From: Pseudomonas sp. G2-4
GTDB lineage: Bacteria > Pseudomonadota > Gammaproteobacteria > Pseudomonadales > Pseudomonadaceae
DNA: 64,000 bases
Assembly: GCF_030064125.1 (NCBI RefSeq)
Contig: NZ_CP125957.1
Coordinates: 3,100,001-3,164,000, forward strand
Direction: 5' to 3'
The position numbers and the translations under genes were made by a program. Positions 16,796 to 25,474 of the stretch are shown here, one piece after another. How positions within the stretch are numbered: position 1 is the stretch's first letter; the number at the start of each line of letters is the position of its first letter. The notes under the pieces were generated by a model. That model was given only the letters and a program-made list of their open reading frames with translations. It was not told the origin of the DNA and ran no database searches.

Positions 16796-18439
16796 ATGTT
16801 GAAGAAAACACACACGGCGCTGCTGGGCCTGGCGATGGCGATGGGTCTTGCGACCACGCACGCCGCCGAGGCAAAAAAAGTGGATGTCTTGCTCATTGGT
16901 GGGGGCATCATGAGCTCGACACTCGGCGTCTGGCTCAATGAGCTGGAGCCGGGCTGGACCATGGAAATGGTCGAGCGCCTGGACGGTGTTGCCGAAGAGA
17001 GCTCCAACGGCTGGAACAATGCCGGTACCGGTCACTCCGCGCTGGCCGAGCTGAACTACACGCCGGAAGACAAGAACGGCAAGGTCGATATCTCCAAGGC
17101 CATCGAAATCAACGAAGCCTTCCAGATCTCCCGTCAGTTCTGGTCTTGGCAGGTCAAGAACGGCGTGCTGAAGAACCCGCGATCGTTCATCAACTCCACG
17201 CCGCACATGAGTTTCCTGTGGGGCGATGAGAACATCGCGTTCCTGAAGAAGCGCTACGAAGCCCTCCAGGCCAGCCCGTTGTTCGCCGGCATGCAGTACT
17301 CCGAAGATCGCGAGCAGATCAGCAAGTGGGTTCCACTGATGATGCAAGGGCGTGACCCGAGCCAGAAGGTCGCGGCCACCTGGAGTCCCCTGGGCACCGA
17401 CGTGAATTTCGGTGAAATCACCCGCCAGTTCGCGGCTTATCTGCAAACCAAGCCGAACTTCTCCCTCAAGCTGTCCAGCGAAGTGGAAGACATCACTCGC
17501 AACGAAGACGGCACCTGGCGCGTTTCCTACAAGAACCTGAAAGACGGTACCGAAACCGAGACCGACGCCAAGTTCGTGTTCATCGGCGCCGGCGGCGGTG
17601 CCTTGCACTTGCTGCAAGAAGCCGACATTCCTGAAGCCCATGAGTACGCAGGCTTCCCGGTGGGCGGTTCGTTCCTGGTCACCGAAAACCCGACTGTCGC
17701 CCAGTTGCACCTGGCGAAGGCGTACGGCAAGGCTTCGGTCGGCGCACCGCCGATGTCCGTGCCGCACCTGGACACCCGCGTACTGGACGGCAAGCGTGTG
17801 ATCCTGTTTGGCCCATTTGCCACGTTCTCTACCAAGTTCCTGAAGAACGGCTCGTACTTCGACCTGCTGACCAGCACCACGACCCACAACGTGTGGCCGA
17901 TGACCAAGGTCGGTATCGAGCAGTACCCCCTGGTGGAATACTTGGCTGGCCAGCTGATGCAATCGGACGAGGACCGCTTCAACGCCCTGAAGGAGTACTT
18001 CCCGGAAGCGAAGCAGGAAGACTGGCGCCTGTGGCAGGCCGGCCAGCGCGTGCAGATCATCAAGCGTGACGAAGAGAAGGGCGGCGTCCTGAAGCTCGGC
18101 ACCGAAGTGGTCGCTTCCCAGGACGGCAGCATCGCCGCGCTTCTGGGTGCCTCGCCAGGCGCCTCGACCGCCGCGCCGATCATGCTGACCGTGCTTGAGA
18201 AGGTCTTCAAGGACAAGGTTGCCAGTCCGGCCTGGCAGGAAAAACTGCACCAGATCGTGCCGAGCTACGGCACCAAGCTCAACGATAGCCCTGAGCGTGT
18301 TGCCCAGGAGTGGGCGTACACCAGCGAAGTCCTGCAACTGGCCCCGCCACCGGCTATCGGCAAGCCAGGCACCCCCGTGGCCCCGGCCAAACCGGCCGCC
18401 GCGCGCGAAGCTGATCCGGCGACTGACATGGCGCTTTAA
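16796..18439 (+). CDS. mqo: Malate:quinone oxidoreductase
   Basis: A 547-residue FAD-dependent Mqo that oxidises L-malate to oxaloacetate and passes electrons to ubiquinone at the inner membrane. The N-terminal FAD motif is [16 protein letters not shown]. The family segments [18 protein letters not shown] and [19 protein letters not shown] are present. Unlike the shorter Mqo forms, it begins with a hydrophobic signal-like segment (residues 3-22, ending THAAEA) and ends with a Pro/Ala-rich tail ([16 protein letters not shown]). The ATG at 16796 starts the signal-like segment and has AGGGATA upstream; an in-frame GTG at 16760 is possible but less likely. A strong terminator follows. Confidence 0.93.
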   Translation: MLKKTHTALLGLAMAMGLATTHAAEAKKVDVLLIGGGIMSSTLGVWLNELEPGWTMEMVERLDGVAEESSNGWNNAGTGHSALAELNYTPEDKNGKVDISKAIEINEAFQISRQFWSWQVKNGVLKNPRSFINSTPHMSFLWGDENIAFLKKRYEALQASPLFAGMQYSEDREQISKWVPLMMQGRDPSQKVAATWSPLGTDVNFGEITRQFAAYLQTKPNFSLKLSSEVEDITRNEDGTWRVSYKNLKDGTETETDAKFVFIGAGGGALHLLQEADIPEAHEYAGFPVGGSFLVTENPTVAQLHLAKAYGKASVGAPPMSVPHLDTRVLDGKRVILFGPFATFSTKFLKNGSYFDLLTSTTTHNVWPMTKVGIEQYPLVEYLAGQLMQSDEDRFNALKEYFPEAKQEDWRLWQAGQRVQIIKRDEEKGGVLKLGTEVVASQDGSIAALLGASPGASTAAPIMLTVLEKVFKDKVASPAWQEKLHQIVPSYGTKLNDSPERVAQEWAYTSEVLQLAPPPAIGKPGTPVAPAKPAAAREADPATDMAL

Positions 18440-18500
18440 ACCGGACGCTGTCTGGTGATGGACAAGAACGCGGCTCAATGAGCGTGTTCAGTTAAGAAAA

Positions 18501-18539
18501 GACGGCGCTGCTTCCGAGATGGAAGGCGCCGTTTTTTTT
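18501..18539 (+). terminator. Rho-independent terminator after mqo
   Basis: GGCGCTGCTTCC pairs with GGAAGGCGCC (small bulge) around GAGAT, followed by eight T residues. It is about 60 nt after the mqo stop. Confidence 0.88.
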
Positions 18540-18549
18540 GGCGGGTTTG

Positions 18550-18792
18550 GTGTGTATATCCGTTTTTTCGGTAACGGCTGCTGGCGGTTCCGCCCTTACG
18601 GCGTCTTACTTTTGAGAAGCGCAAAAGTAAGCAAAACGCTTTAGCCCCACCACTTGGTGCCGAGCCTAGGCGAGGCACCGAGTGGTGGGGCAAAGCGCTT
18701 TTGGTTACTTTTTGGGGCTCTCTCTTCCAAAAGTGACCCGCCGTCAGGGCGGAACCGCCAGCAGCCGTTACCGCAAAAACGGATATACACAC
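18550..18792. repeat. Long imperfect palindrome (about 243 bp)
   Basis: The outer ends are GTGTGTATATCCG and CGGATATACACAC. Inward, CGGTAACGGCTGCTGGCGG matches its complement CCGCCAGCAGCCGTTACCG. Near the centre, GCTTTAGCCCCACCACTTGG matches CCGAGTGGTGGGGCAAAGC around GAGCCTAGGCGAG. Both arms carry AAAAGTAAC-like tracts. The whole unit can fold into one long hairpin or cruciform. It has no transposase and resembles the large intergenic palindromes seen in the P. fluorescens group. Confidence 0.85.
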
Positions 18793-18847
18793 AAATATGA
18801 GGATTCTTGGGGCAGTTGTATTGATAAGAAAAGCGTACCAGTCAACC

Positions 18848-19312
18848 TCAATGCTCGATCTGTCCCGCTTGCCAAGTCCCCCCGCAACCCTGCCGAAACC
18901 GCTGATCAAAATCCTCCGCCAACCGCGCCAGCGTAATCCCGCCAAGACGCTTGAGCAGCAACGCCTGGGCCTCATCGAACGCATCCGTCAGCGCCGCATT
19001 CACCGCTTGCTCCACCAGACACTGAGGATGATCACTGGACAGGCCAATGGCGAAAATCGACGTGCCACCCAGCGCCTGGTGGATGTCGAGCAAGGTCATT
19101 TCCGACAACGGTTTACTCAGAGTCCAGCCACCGCGATGGCCTTTTTCCGACGTGACATACCCGCGTTCCTTGAGCAAGGCCATGGTCCGGCGTACTACCA
19201 CCGGGTTGGTCCCCAGCATTTGCGCAAGAGTATCGGAGGTGGCGGATTGCTGGTGACGGTCCATATGGATCAGCACATGAAGCATGCGAGACAGGCGGGT
19301 GTCGGTTCTCAT
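18848..19312 (-). CDS. Rrf2-family transcriptional regulator
   Basis: A 154-residue Rrf2-type regulator with an N-terminal winged helix (ATSDTLAQMLGTNPVVVRRTMALLKERGYV) followed by the wing EKGHRGGWTLSKP. It has only two cysteines (HPQCLVEQ and RQGCGG), so it is unlikely to hold the three-cysteine iron-sulfur cluster of IscR. The ATG at 19312 is used because it begins the family N-terminus (MRTDTRLSRMLHVLIHM). It is divergent from the thioredoxin-reductase-like flavoprotein gene 144 bp away. Such pairs usually have the regulator repress the flavoprotein gene (inference). Confidence 0.85.
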   Translation of the reverse strand: MRTDTRLSRMLHVLIHMDRHQQSATSDTLAQMLGTNPVVVRRTMALLKERGYVTSEKGHRGGWTLSKPLSEMTLLDIHQALGGTSIFAIGLSSDHPQCLVEQAVNAALTDAFDEAQALLLKRLGGITLARLAEDFDQRFRQGCGGTWQAGQIEH

Positions 19313-19357
19313 GATCGTTGCGGTATTCCGTGACAGAGGCGAGAGTGAGTATCGCGT

Positions 19358-19374
19358 GTAATTGCAAAAGTTAC
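19358..19374. promoter_or_regulatory. Candidate Rrf2 operator
   Basis: GTAATTGCAAAAGTTAC has inverted ends (GTAA, TTAC) around 9 bp. It lies midway in the divergent region between the Rrf2 gene and the flavoprotein gene, a place that suits control of both. Confidence 0.4.
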
Positions 19375-19456
19375 GAGATCGTTGACAGGTGCTTTTCAAG
19401 GAACTTACGATGTGTCGAGACTTTCGATTCCTTCGAACCACCCTTGGAGAACGATC

Positions 19457-20350
19457 ATGCGCTACGACGTCATCATCGCAGGCGGCAGCTACGCCGGTAT
19501 GTCCGCGGCTTTGCAACTGGTGCGGGCCCGGCGCAAGGTGCTGGTTATCGACGCGGGGCAGCGTCGCAATCGGTTCGCTGCCACCTCCCATGGGTTCCTC
19601 GGCCAGGACGGCCGGGCTCCCGGTGACATCGCCGAGGACGCGCGCCGCCAGCTAATGGCCTATCCGACAGTGGAATGGGTGCCAGACACCGCGATCAGCG
19701 CCAGCAAGACAGCGGACGGTTTCACCCTGGCAACCGGCGGCGGGCAACGCTTCGCCGCCCGGCGCCTGCTGTTGGCCACCGGCGTGATCGATGAGCTGCC
19801 TGAAGTGGAAGGGTTGGCACAGCGCTGGGGCAAGAGCGTGTTTCATTGTCCGTATTGCCATGGATATGAGTTGGAACAAGGGCCAATTGGCGTGTTGGCG
19901 ACCTCGGAAATGTCCCTGCACCATGCGCTGATGCTTCCGGACTGGGGACCGACGACGTTCTTCACCCATGGCGTGTTCGAGCCTGACCCTGAGCAGCGCG
20001 CCAGCCTGAAACGACGCGGGGTAACGATTGTGCCCGAGCGCGTTGAACGCATCGAAGGCGACCGTGCCAACGTCGTGTTGGCCAATGGCCGGGTGGTGGC
20101 CGTCGATGGCCTGTTTGTCCTGACCCGCACCCGTGTAGCCAGCCCATTGGCCGCGTCCTTGGGCTGTGAGTTCGAAGAGGGGCCAATGGGGGCCTTCATC
20201 CAGAGCGACATGACTCGGGAAACCAGCGTGCCAGGGGTGTTTGCCTGTGGCGACGCGGCCATGCCCTTCGGCTCGGTCGCGTTGTCGGTAGGGGATGGGG
20301 TGAGGGCGGGCTCAGGTGTGCACCGCTCCCTGATCTTTACCGCGCACTGA
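19457..20350 (+). CDS. Thioredoxin-reductase-like NAD(P)/FAD oxidoreductase
   Basis: A 297-residue flavoprotein of the small thioredoxin-reductase type. The FAD motif is DVIIAGGSYAGMSAA at the N-terminus, ATGVIDELP follows, and a redox-active Cys131-Pro-Tyr-Cys134 (HCPYCHGYE) lies in the middle domain. The second FAD motif is GVFACGDAA. The NADP-binding segment is reduced: the usual GGGxSA is replaced by VLATSEMSLHHAL, so the hydride donor domain may be non-canonical, as in flavoproteins that oxidise dithiols with oxygen. A substrate cannot be named. It is divergent from the Rrf2 regulator and convergent with the CitMHS gene. Confidence 0.85.
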   Translation: MRYDVIIAGGSYAGMSAALQLVRARRKVLVIDAGQRRNRFAATSHGFLGQDGRAPGDIAEDARRQLMAYPTVEWVPDTAISASKTADGFTLATGGGQRFAARRLLLATGVIDELPEVEGLAQRWGKSVFHCPYCHGYELEQGPIGVLATSEMSLHHALMLPDWGPTTFFTHGVFEPDPEQRASLKRRGVTIVPERVERIEGDRANVVLANGRVVAVDGLFVLTRTRVASPLAASLGCEFEEGPMGAFIQSDMTRETSVPGVFACGDAAMPFGSVALSVGDGVRAGSGVHRSLIFTAH

Positions 20351-20374
20351 CAGCACAGCGGGCGGCCATTCCCC

Positions 20375-21682
20375 TTAGACTTGAACCGCCCCGGTCGCCA
20401 CGGCGAAGGCAAGCATTACCAGACTGACGCCCCAGGCCCAGAAGAAGGTATACGCCATGTGTTTGCGCAGCTCCACACCACTGAGCGCGAGTGCCAGGTA
20501 CACGCTGGGCACGACCGGACTGATGGAAAAACCGGTGTTTTCCCCGATCAACATGGCCCGGGCCACCGCTTCGAGAGGGACGCCAGCAGCGGCGGCCACG
20601 TCCTTGATCACAGGCAACAGGGCGAAGTAGTAGGCGTCCGGCGAGAAGATCATGCCCAGGGGGACACCGAAGAAACCGACGATCACGTGCAGGTATTGGG
20701 CGGAACCGGCGGGGAGGATGTCGATCAGCGCCAGGGCCATGCCATCGGACATTTTCGCCCCGGACAGCACGCCCAGCAGCACGGCGGCGGCCATCATCAC
20801 CAGCACCATTTGCAGCGCGTCGGATGCGTGAGCCTTGAGACGCTCGGCCTGGGCGTCCAGGGACGGGAAGTTCAACGGCAGGGCGATGCCCAGCCCGACC
20901 ATGAAACAAGCGTATAGCGGGAAAATACCGGTAAACAGGCAGGCCAGGATTGCGCCAGTCAAGGCCACGTTAAGCCAATAGCGCAGGCTTCGGGGCGAGA
21001 GGCTGAACTCGCGGGCTTCAGTGGACAGGCTTTCCAGGTCGACGCTGGCGGCCGCCCCCAATGACATCGGCTGGCGACGCTGGGCCCGCGAGCCCAACAC
21101 CGTCGCCACCAGCAGCATGCAGACCAGGCCCACCATCTGCACGGGCAGCAAGCCCAGCCACAGCTCGGTGGCATCGAGCCCCGACACGGCGGCGGCACGG
21201 GCCGTGGTGCCACCCCAAGGCACCATATTGATGACGCCGGCCGTGGTGCCCACCAGGCACAACAGCATCGCCGGGTTCATGTTCAGGCGTTTGTACAAGG
21301 GCAGCAGCGCCGGAATGGTCAGCAAGAACGTGGCGGCACCGACCCCGTCCAGGTGCACCACCGAGGTCACCAGCACCGTGACCAGGGCCACCGCCAGGGG
21401 CTTGCCGCCGGTGCTGCGGATCAGCAGGTTGACCAGCGGATCGAATAACCCTCGATCGCGCATGATGCCGAAAAACAGAATGGCAAACAGAAACAGCGCC
21501 GCAGTCGGGGCCACGGTGATCAGCCCGGCCTTGATGAACTCGCCGATTTGTCCGGGATTGAAACCGGCCAGCAGGCAAACGGCGACGGGCAGGGTGGTGA
21601 ACGCCACCACGGGGCTGATCCTGCGTAGCAATATCAGCCCGATGATGGCCAGCATCATCAGGAAACCCAGAGTTGTAATCAT
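20375..21682 (-). CDS. CitMHS-family citrate/carboxylate transporter
   Basis: A 435-residue polytopic inner-membrane protein with about 11-12 hydrophobic helices. Family features include VVHLDGVGAATFLLTIPALLPL and a second half-repeat with VMMAAAVLLGVLSGAKM. CitMHS proteins take up metal-citrate or related carboxylates. GAGAGG lies 8-13 nt before the ATG, and a CA motif (AACAATAA) lies just upstream. It is the last gene of an operon with the DUF1446 and AtuA-like genes (51-nt gap), so its substrate is probably the organic acid these proteins act on (inference). Confidence 0.85.
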   Translation of the reverse strand: MITTLGFLMMLAIIGLILLRRISPVVAFTTLPVAVCLLAGFNPGQIGEFIKAGLITVAPTAALFLFAILFFGIMRDRGLFDPLVNLLIRSTGGKPLAVALVTVLVTSVVHLDGVGAATFLLTIPALLPLYKRLNMNPAMLLCLVGTTAGVINMVPWGGTTARAAAVSGLDATELWLGLLPVQMVGLVCMLLVATVLGSRAQRRQPMSLGAAASVDLESLSTEAREFSLSPRSLRYWLNVALTGAILACLFTGIFPLYACFMVGLGIALPLNFPSLDAQAERLKAHASDALQMVLVMMAAAVLLGVLSGAKMSDGMALALIDILPAGSAQYLHVIVGFFGVPLGMIFSPDAYYFALLPVIKDVAAAAGVPLEAVARAMLIGENTGFSISPVVPSVYLALALSGVELRKHMAYTFFWAWGVSLVMLAFAVATGAVQV

Positions 21683-21698
21683 GTAGCGGCCTCTCTTT

Positions 21699-21706
21699 TT
21701 ATTGTT
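21699..21706 (-). promoter_or_regulatory. CA motif before the CitMHS gene
   Basis: On the minus strand GACAACAATAAAAAGAGAGG contains AACAATAA, an exact AANAANAA match ending just before the ribosome site of the transporter gene. Confidence 0.45.
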
Positions 21707-21733
21707 GTCGATGGTTCAGTGACGGCGTGTCGA

Positions 21734-22057
21734 TCAGCCCTGCGGCCCTGGCAGGCGCAGGGCCAGGAGTAGATAACTCAGGCTCTTGCCATGGCGATCA
21801 AGACCGCAACTGAGGTTTACGCCGCCCTCCAGGGCGTCTTCGAGCACGAAATTCAGTGCGTTCAGGTTCGGCAGTTCGTAGCGGTGCACCCTGGAAGGCC
21901 GCCGCGTGGCAAATTGTTCGGCGACACGCTCGCTGGTCAATTCGCGCAGCAACCACGGGAAATGCGCAGGGTCATGGGGAAAGACCGCGACGCTGAGGAT
22001 GTTGCCTTTGTCTCCGGCGCGGGCGTGGGCGAAGTCGGCGAGGGTGACGAAGTTCAT
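21734..22057 (-). CDS. AtuA-like small domain protein
   Basis: A 107-residue protein starting MNFVTLADFAHARAGDKGN. The early DFAHARAGDKGNxxxV block is the hallmark of the AtuA-like C-terminal domain. In many bacteria this domain is fused to the DUF1446 (AtuA) domain; here it is a separate gene whose ATG shares its A with the upstream TGA (TGATG). An in-frame GTG start nine bases earlier is possible. It presumably forms a complex with the DUF1446 protein. The reaction is unknown. Confidence 0.82.
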   Translation of the reverse strand: MNFVTLADFAHARAGDKGNILSVAVFPHDPAHFPWLLRELTSERVAEQFATRRPSRVHRYELPNLNALNFVLEDALEGGVNLSCGLDRHGKSLSYLLLALRLPGPQG

Positions 22058-23421
22058 CAGTACCACTCCAGGGTCGTATGGATTTCGCTGCGCGGCAGCA
22101 GGAAACTGCGCGTGGTGACAGCTTCGCTGAGATGTCGGCGAACCCCTCCACCGCCGGCCGGCCCGTTGGTGTAGAGCGATTCCACCTCGGCCAGCAGGGT
22201 TTCGAGCAACGACCGGTCGGTGTGGGTCAGCCCCACTCGCACGCGTACATCTTCGAGCTCGGGTGCCTCGGCCAGCCGTTGTTGCAGGTAGCGACCAGCA
22301 TGGTCATTGAACAGGCTGGCGATACCCGACAAATCGATCCAGGGCTCTACCCCCGGCGCCAACCGGTCGAAGCGTTGCAGCAGAATTTCCCGGGCCAGGG
22401 TCGCTCGGGCCACGGCGCCGGGGCCGGCATAGGAAATCTCCGCCTCGCCGAACCAAAGGCCGCGCACCCCGGCCAAACCCTTGAGTGTGTCGGGGCGCGG
22501 ATGGCCAAGCAGACCGCTGATTTCGACACGGTTCTCACCCAGGTCCTGGACACGGGCCTGGCCCAGATCCAGGACCACATCCGGGGTCAGGTAACCCCGT
22601 GGATCGTGAACCTCGTAGAGCAGTTGTTCCTTGACTGTCTGCTCGCTGACCCGTCCACCGCAGTGGCGGGTCTTGCCAATGATCAAGCGGCCGTTCTGGT
22701 GAACTTCGGCAATCGGGCAACCGAGGTTGGCCGGGTCCGGGATTTCTTTCATGCCGGGGTGGGCAAAATAGCCGCCGGTGACCTGGGTGCAGCACTCCAG
22801 CAAATGCCCGGCGGCAGTGGCGACGGCCATCTTCTGCCAATCGTCGGCGGCCCAGCCCAACCCGTGGCGAATCGCGCCCACCGCCAACGACGGGTCGGCG
22901 ACCCGACCACAGAGCACGATACCGGCGCCTTCGGCCAGCGCCGTCGCGATGCCATAGGCCCCGGTGTAAACGTTGACCGATACGGGCGTCTGCCCGATAG
23001 GCTCCAACGATAGCCACCGATCGTAACGGGCCGGGGTTTCCTCCAGCAGGTCATCGCCCAGCACACAGGCAATTTTCAAGGCCGGATAGCGTCCGGCCAG
23101 GATTTCACGCAGCCGTTGCGCCGCAGCCCTGGGGTTGGCTGCACCGCCGTTGGTAATGATCGGGATGCCGGCTTCGATGCACACGTCCAGCATCGGTTCG
23201 AGGAAGTCGAACAGGCGAGAGGAATAGCCGGCCTGGGGATCCAGCCCTTTGCGCAACTGCGCCTCGGCCAGCGTCCGTTCGGCCAGCAGCTCCAGCATGA
23301 TGTAGCGCTGGCCGGTCCGCTGCGCCAGGTCCTGGGCCAGGCGCAACGCGGCGTCCGGGCGGTCATTGGCGAAACCGGCGCCGCACCCGACGAGAATTGT
23401 CTTGGTCATGTCCATTTCCAC
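22057..23421 (-). CDS. DUF1446 (AtuA family) protein
   Basis: A 454-residue protein of the acyclic-terpene-utilisation AtuA family (DUF1446): KTILVGCGAGFANDRPDAA at the start, IITNGGAANPRAAAQRL, GIVLCGRVADPSLAVGAI and CTQVTGGYFAHPG. AtuA was named from citronellol/geraniol catabolism in Pseudomonas, but the family is broad and its reaction is not settled. The neighbours (AtuA-like small protein, CitMHS transporter, divergent LysR) suggest use of an organic acid rather than a terpene (inference). The N-terminus has three close ATGs (23421, 23415, 23409) without a strong ribosome site; the first is given. Confidence 0.82.
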   Translation of the reverse strand: MEMDMTKTILVGCGAGFANDRPDAALRLAQDLAQRTGQRYIMLELLAERTLAEAQLRKGLDPQAGYSSRLFDFLEPMLDVCIEAGIPIITNGGAANPRAAAQRLREILAGRYPALKIACVLGDDLLEETPARYDRWLSLEPIGQTPVSVNVYTGAYGIATALAEGAGIVLCGRVADPSLAVGAIRHGLGWAADDWQKMAVATAAGHLLECCTQVTGGYFAHPGMKEIPDPANLGCPIAEVHQNGRLIIGKTRHCGGRVSEQTVKEQLLYEVHDPRGYLTPDVVLDLGQARVQDLGENRVEISGLLGHPRPDTLKGLAGVRGLWFGEAEISYAGPGAVARATLAREILLQRFDRLAPGVEPWIDLSGIASLFNDHAGRYLQQRLAEAPELEDVRVRVGLTHTDRSLLETLLAEVESLYTNGPAGGGGVRRHLSEAVTTRSFLLPRSEIHTTLEWY

Positions 23422-23477
23422 GGTTGGGATGACCCATAGTGGCTGCCCTGGATTGTTCTGTGAATTTTAAAGGTAGA

Positions 23478-23487
23478 ATCAATTGAT
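23478..23487. promoter_or_regulatory. Candidate LysR-type operator
   Basis: ATCAATTGAT is a perfect 10-bp palindrome in the 89-bp region between the divergent DUF1446 and LysR genes, 24 bp before the LysR ATG. Confidence 0.4.
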
Positions 23488-23510
23488 CCATTTTCTTTAT
23501 AGGTGCGGCC

Positions 23511-24398
23511 ATGAACGTTTCTTTCAGACAGCTTCGCGCCTTCATCCTGATCGCCGAGACTTCAAGCTTCACCCGCACCGCGGAACAGCTTCACCTGTCG
23601 CAACCAGCCCTGAGCTACAGCATCCGTAAGCTGGAAGAGACCATGGGGCTGCAGTTGCTGGCGCGCAACACCCGCAGTGTCGAGCTGACGCTAGCCGGCG
23701 AACACTTCCTGCCCCAGGCCAGGCGCATGCTCAGGGATATGGACGATGCCATACGCGATGCTCGCGATACCCTCAGCCTGAGCCGTGGCACCCTCCGCCT
23801 GGGGGCGTTGCCCACCGCTGCCGCTTCGTTCTTGCCCGTGGTCATTGCCTCGTTCCAGCACGAACACCCGGGGGTACGGGTGAGCGTGCTGGACGGCCGT
23901 GCCGGGGAGATCATGGGCTGGGTGCAGCGCGGCGAGGTGGATGCGGGCATTACTTCGTTGCCGGACGATCTGTCCGGGTTGAGCTTTGTGCGTTTGCTGG
24001 ATGACAACCTGGTGTTGCTAGCGCATAAGGACCATCAGCGCGACAGCCTGGATGACTGGAAGCGACAGCCCTACATCGCCCTGACCCCCGACACCAGCAT
24101 CCGGCCCCTGGCGGATGCAGCATTGCGCTACCTGAACGTCGATCCGGAGCCGGCCTGGGAGGTGGCCCACATGAGCACGGCCACCGCCCTGGTGCGTGAA
24201 GGATTGGGTTTTTCCCTGCTGCCGGCCAGTTGCACGGCGGTGTTCAACATTGGTGAGCAATGTTCGGTGATTGCCATCGACCAGCCCGGCAAGCGTTCGA
24301 TCGGTCTGTTGCAACGCAAGCCCGTGGCCCAGTCACCCTCGTTGAGCCAATTCATGCAGCATATGCGGCAAACGCTGCGGCAGGACAACCGTCAGTAG
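23511..24398 (+). CDS. LysR-family transcriptional regulator
   Basis: A 295-residue LysR regulator. The helix-turn-helix lies at residues 1-60 (RQLRAFILIAETSSFTRTAEQLHLSQPALSYSIRKLEETMG), and a periplasmic-binding-protein-like effector domain follows from about residue 88 (GTLRLGALPTAAASFLP). It is divergent from the DUF1446/AtuA-like/CitMHS operon, which it most likely controls with an organic acid effector. AGGTG precedes the ATG. Confidence 0.9.
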   Translation: MNVSFRQLRAFILIAETSSFTRTAEQLHLSQPALSYSIRKLEETMGLQLLARNTRSVELTLAGEHFLPQARRMLRDMDDAIRDARDTLSLSRGTLRLGALPTAAASFLPVVIASFQHEHPGVRVSVLDGRAGEIMGWVQRGEVDAGITSLPDDLSGLSFVRLLDDNLVLLAHKDHQRDSLDDWKRQPYIALTPDTSIRPLADAALRYLNVDPEPAWEVAHMSTATALVREGLGFSLLPASCTAVFNIGEQCSVIAIDQPGKRSIGLLQRKPVAQSPSLSQFMQHMRQTLRQDNRQ

Positions 24399-24428
24399 CC
24401 GGTATTGATGTGGGTGGATGCAATCCCT

Positions 24429-25280
24429 CTATTGGGTACCAAACATAGCCGTCCAATAAATCCCCGCATCGCTTTTAGGGTCCATTGCATACCCGGCGCC
24501 CAATTCGCGGAACTGCGGGTTCATCAGGTTGGCGCAATGCCCGGGGCTGGCCAGCCAGCCATCCACCACCTTAAGGGCCGTGTCTTGCCCGGCGGCAATG
24601 TTCTCGCCGATCAACTGGCCGAGATAGCCGGCCAGTTCGGCGCGGTCACCCGGCATGCGGCCGTCGCGGTCCTTGTGGTCGAAGAAATTGTTGTTGGCCA
24701 TGGCCCGGGTGTGCGTGACCGCCGCCAGGGCCAGGGTACCGTTCCAGGCCAATGGCGTTGTGGCCGTGAACGTTTCGGTGCCGCAGCGGCGTGGCTGCGA
24801 GCGGGCGCTGTTGATCAGCTTCAGCAGTTTCTGGCCTTCGGCTTGCCAGTCCCCGAGGCGCGCCGACAGCAGTGGACGCGCGAGCACGATGCGCCATTCG
24901 CGATCGAGTCGACTGACGCCGATGTCGACGAACTGCGGGTCCAGCACAACCTGACAGAAACTTTCCTGTACGGCTTTCATCGCGGCTTGTGCATCGCGCG
25001 GCCCGGACAGGCTGATGGCCTGCACATTGACCATCGGATAGGCCGTGCGCGCCAGCGCCTGCTGCAGGTCGCCGATGCCATTGGCCGACAGGATCAGCCG
25101 CGAATCCATCGCCAGCGGCGGCAACTCCAGGGAGGCCTGGCCCGCGCAGCTTTGGGACTGGCTACGGTAAAGGTTGATGGACTCGACCAGCTGCGTCTCT
25201 TCGGTGGCCGCGGCGCCGACGGCAAACGCCAGGCCCAGCGTCAGTACGGCAAGCCGCATGGCGGATGAAATGGCACGCAT
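24429..25280 (-). CDS. CAP-domain (SCP/PR1-like) exported protein
   Basis: A 283-residue protein with a signal peptide (to about residue 25, AVGAAAT). Its C-terminal half is a CAP domain (YkwD type): LLKLINSARSQPRRCG, the signature helix THTRAMANNNFFDHKDRDGR, GENIAAGQD and WLASPGHCANLMNPQFRELGAGY. The N-terminal half has no domain I recognise. CAP proteins bind small ligands or act outside the cell in several lineages; no function can be given. The start at 25280 follows AAGGGAG; the longer frame to 25406 lacks a signal peptide at its start. Confidence 0.8.
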   Translation of the reverse strand: MRAISSAMRLAVLTLGLAFAVGAAATEETQLVESINLYRSQSQSCAGQASLELPPLAMDSRLILSANGIGDLQQALARTAYPMVNVQAISLSGPRDAQAAMKAVQESFCQVVLDPQFVDIGVSRLDREWRIVLARPLLSARLGDWQAEGQKLLKLINSARSQPRRCGTETFTATTPLAWNGTLALAAVTHTRAMANNNFFDHKDRDGRMPGDRAELAGYLGQLIGENIAAGQDTALKVVDGWLASPGHCANLMNPQFRELGAGYAMDPKSDAGIYWTAMFGTQ

Positions 25281-25474
25281 GTAAATCTCCCTTGAGCGGA
25301 CGGCGCCTATGATGCGCAATTTTTGCCCCGCTGGGGCAACGGTATTCACGCTCTCTTGAAATCCCTTGGAACGGCACCGCTGGGTACCGTTCGGGACAAT
25401 CCTCAAGTAGTGGGATCAATTTTCAAGCAAATAAGTCCATTTCCGTCGTTTCAAGGCCCTTAAACCGCAAATTG

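Larger units (their letters stand above)
18440..18847. other. Intergenic region mqo-rrf2
   Basis: The 408-bp gap is filled by the mqo terminator (18501-18539) and a 243-bp palindromic element (18550-18792). No gene is supported here; small ORFs in the arms mirror each other as expected of a palindrome. Confidence 0.7.

Noticed and set aside
16751..18478. Long open frame on the minus strand (575 codons) opposite mqo
   Set aside because: It mirrors mqo exactly, has no ribosome site and its composition is that expected of an antisense frame in GC-rich DNA. Mqo has clear family motifs.
18475..18984. Coding sequence in the long palindrome
   Set aside because: Frames in the two arms mirror each other and lack ribosome sites; the interval is explained by the palindrome.
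21734..22066. GTG start nine bases before the ATG of the AtuA-like gene
   Set aside because: The TGATG overlap with the upstream stop is the usual coupled arrangement, so the ATG at 22057 is preferred.
25320..25342. GCCCC/GGGGC hairpin as a terminator of the CAP or SDR gene
   Set aside because: The adjoining A/T run is on the wrong side for transcripts of the minus-strand genes.
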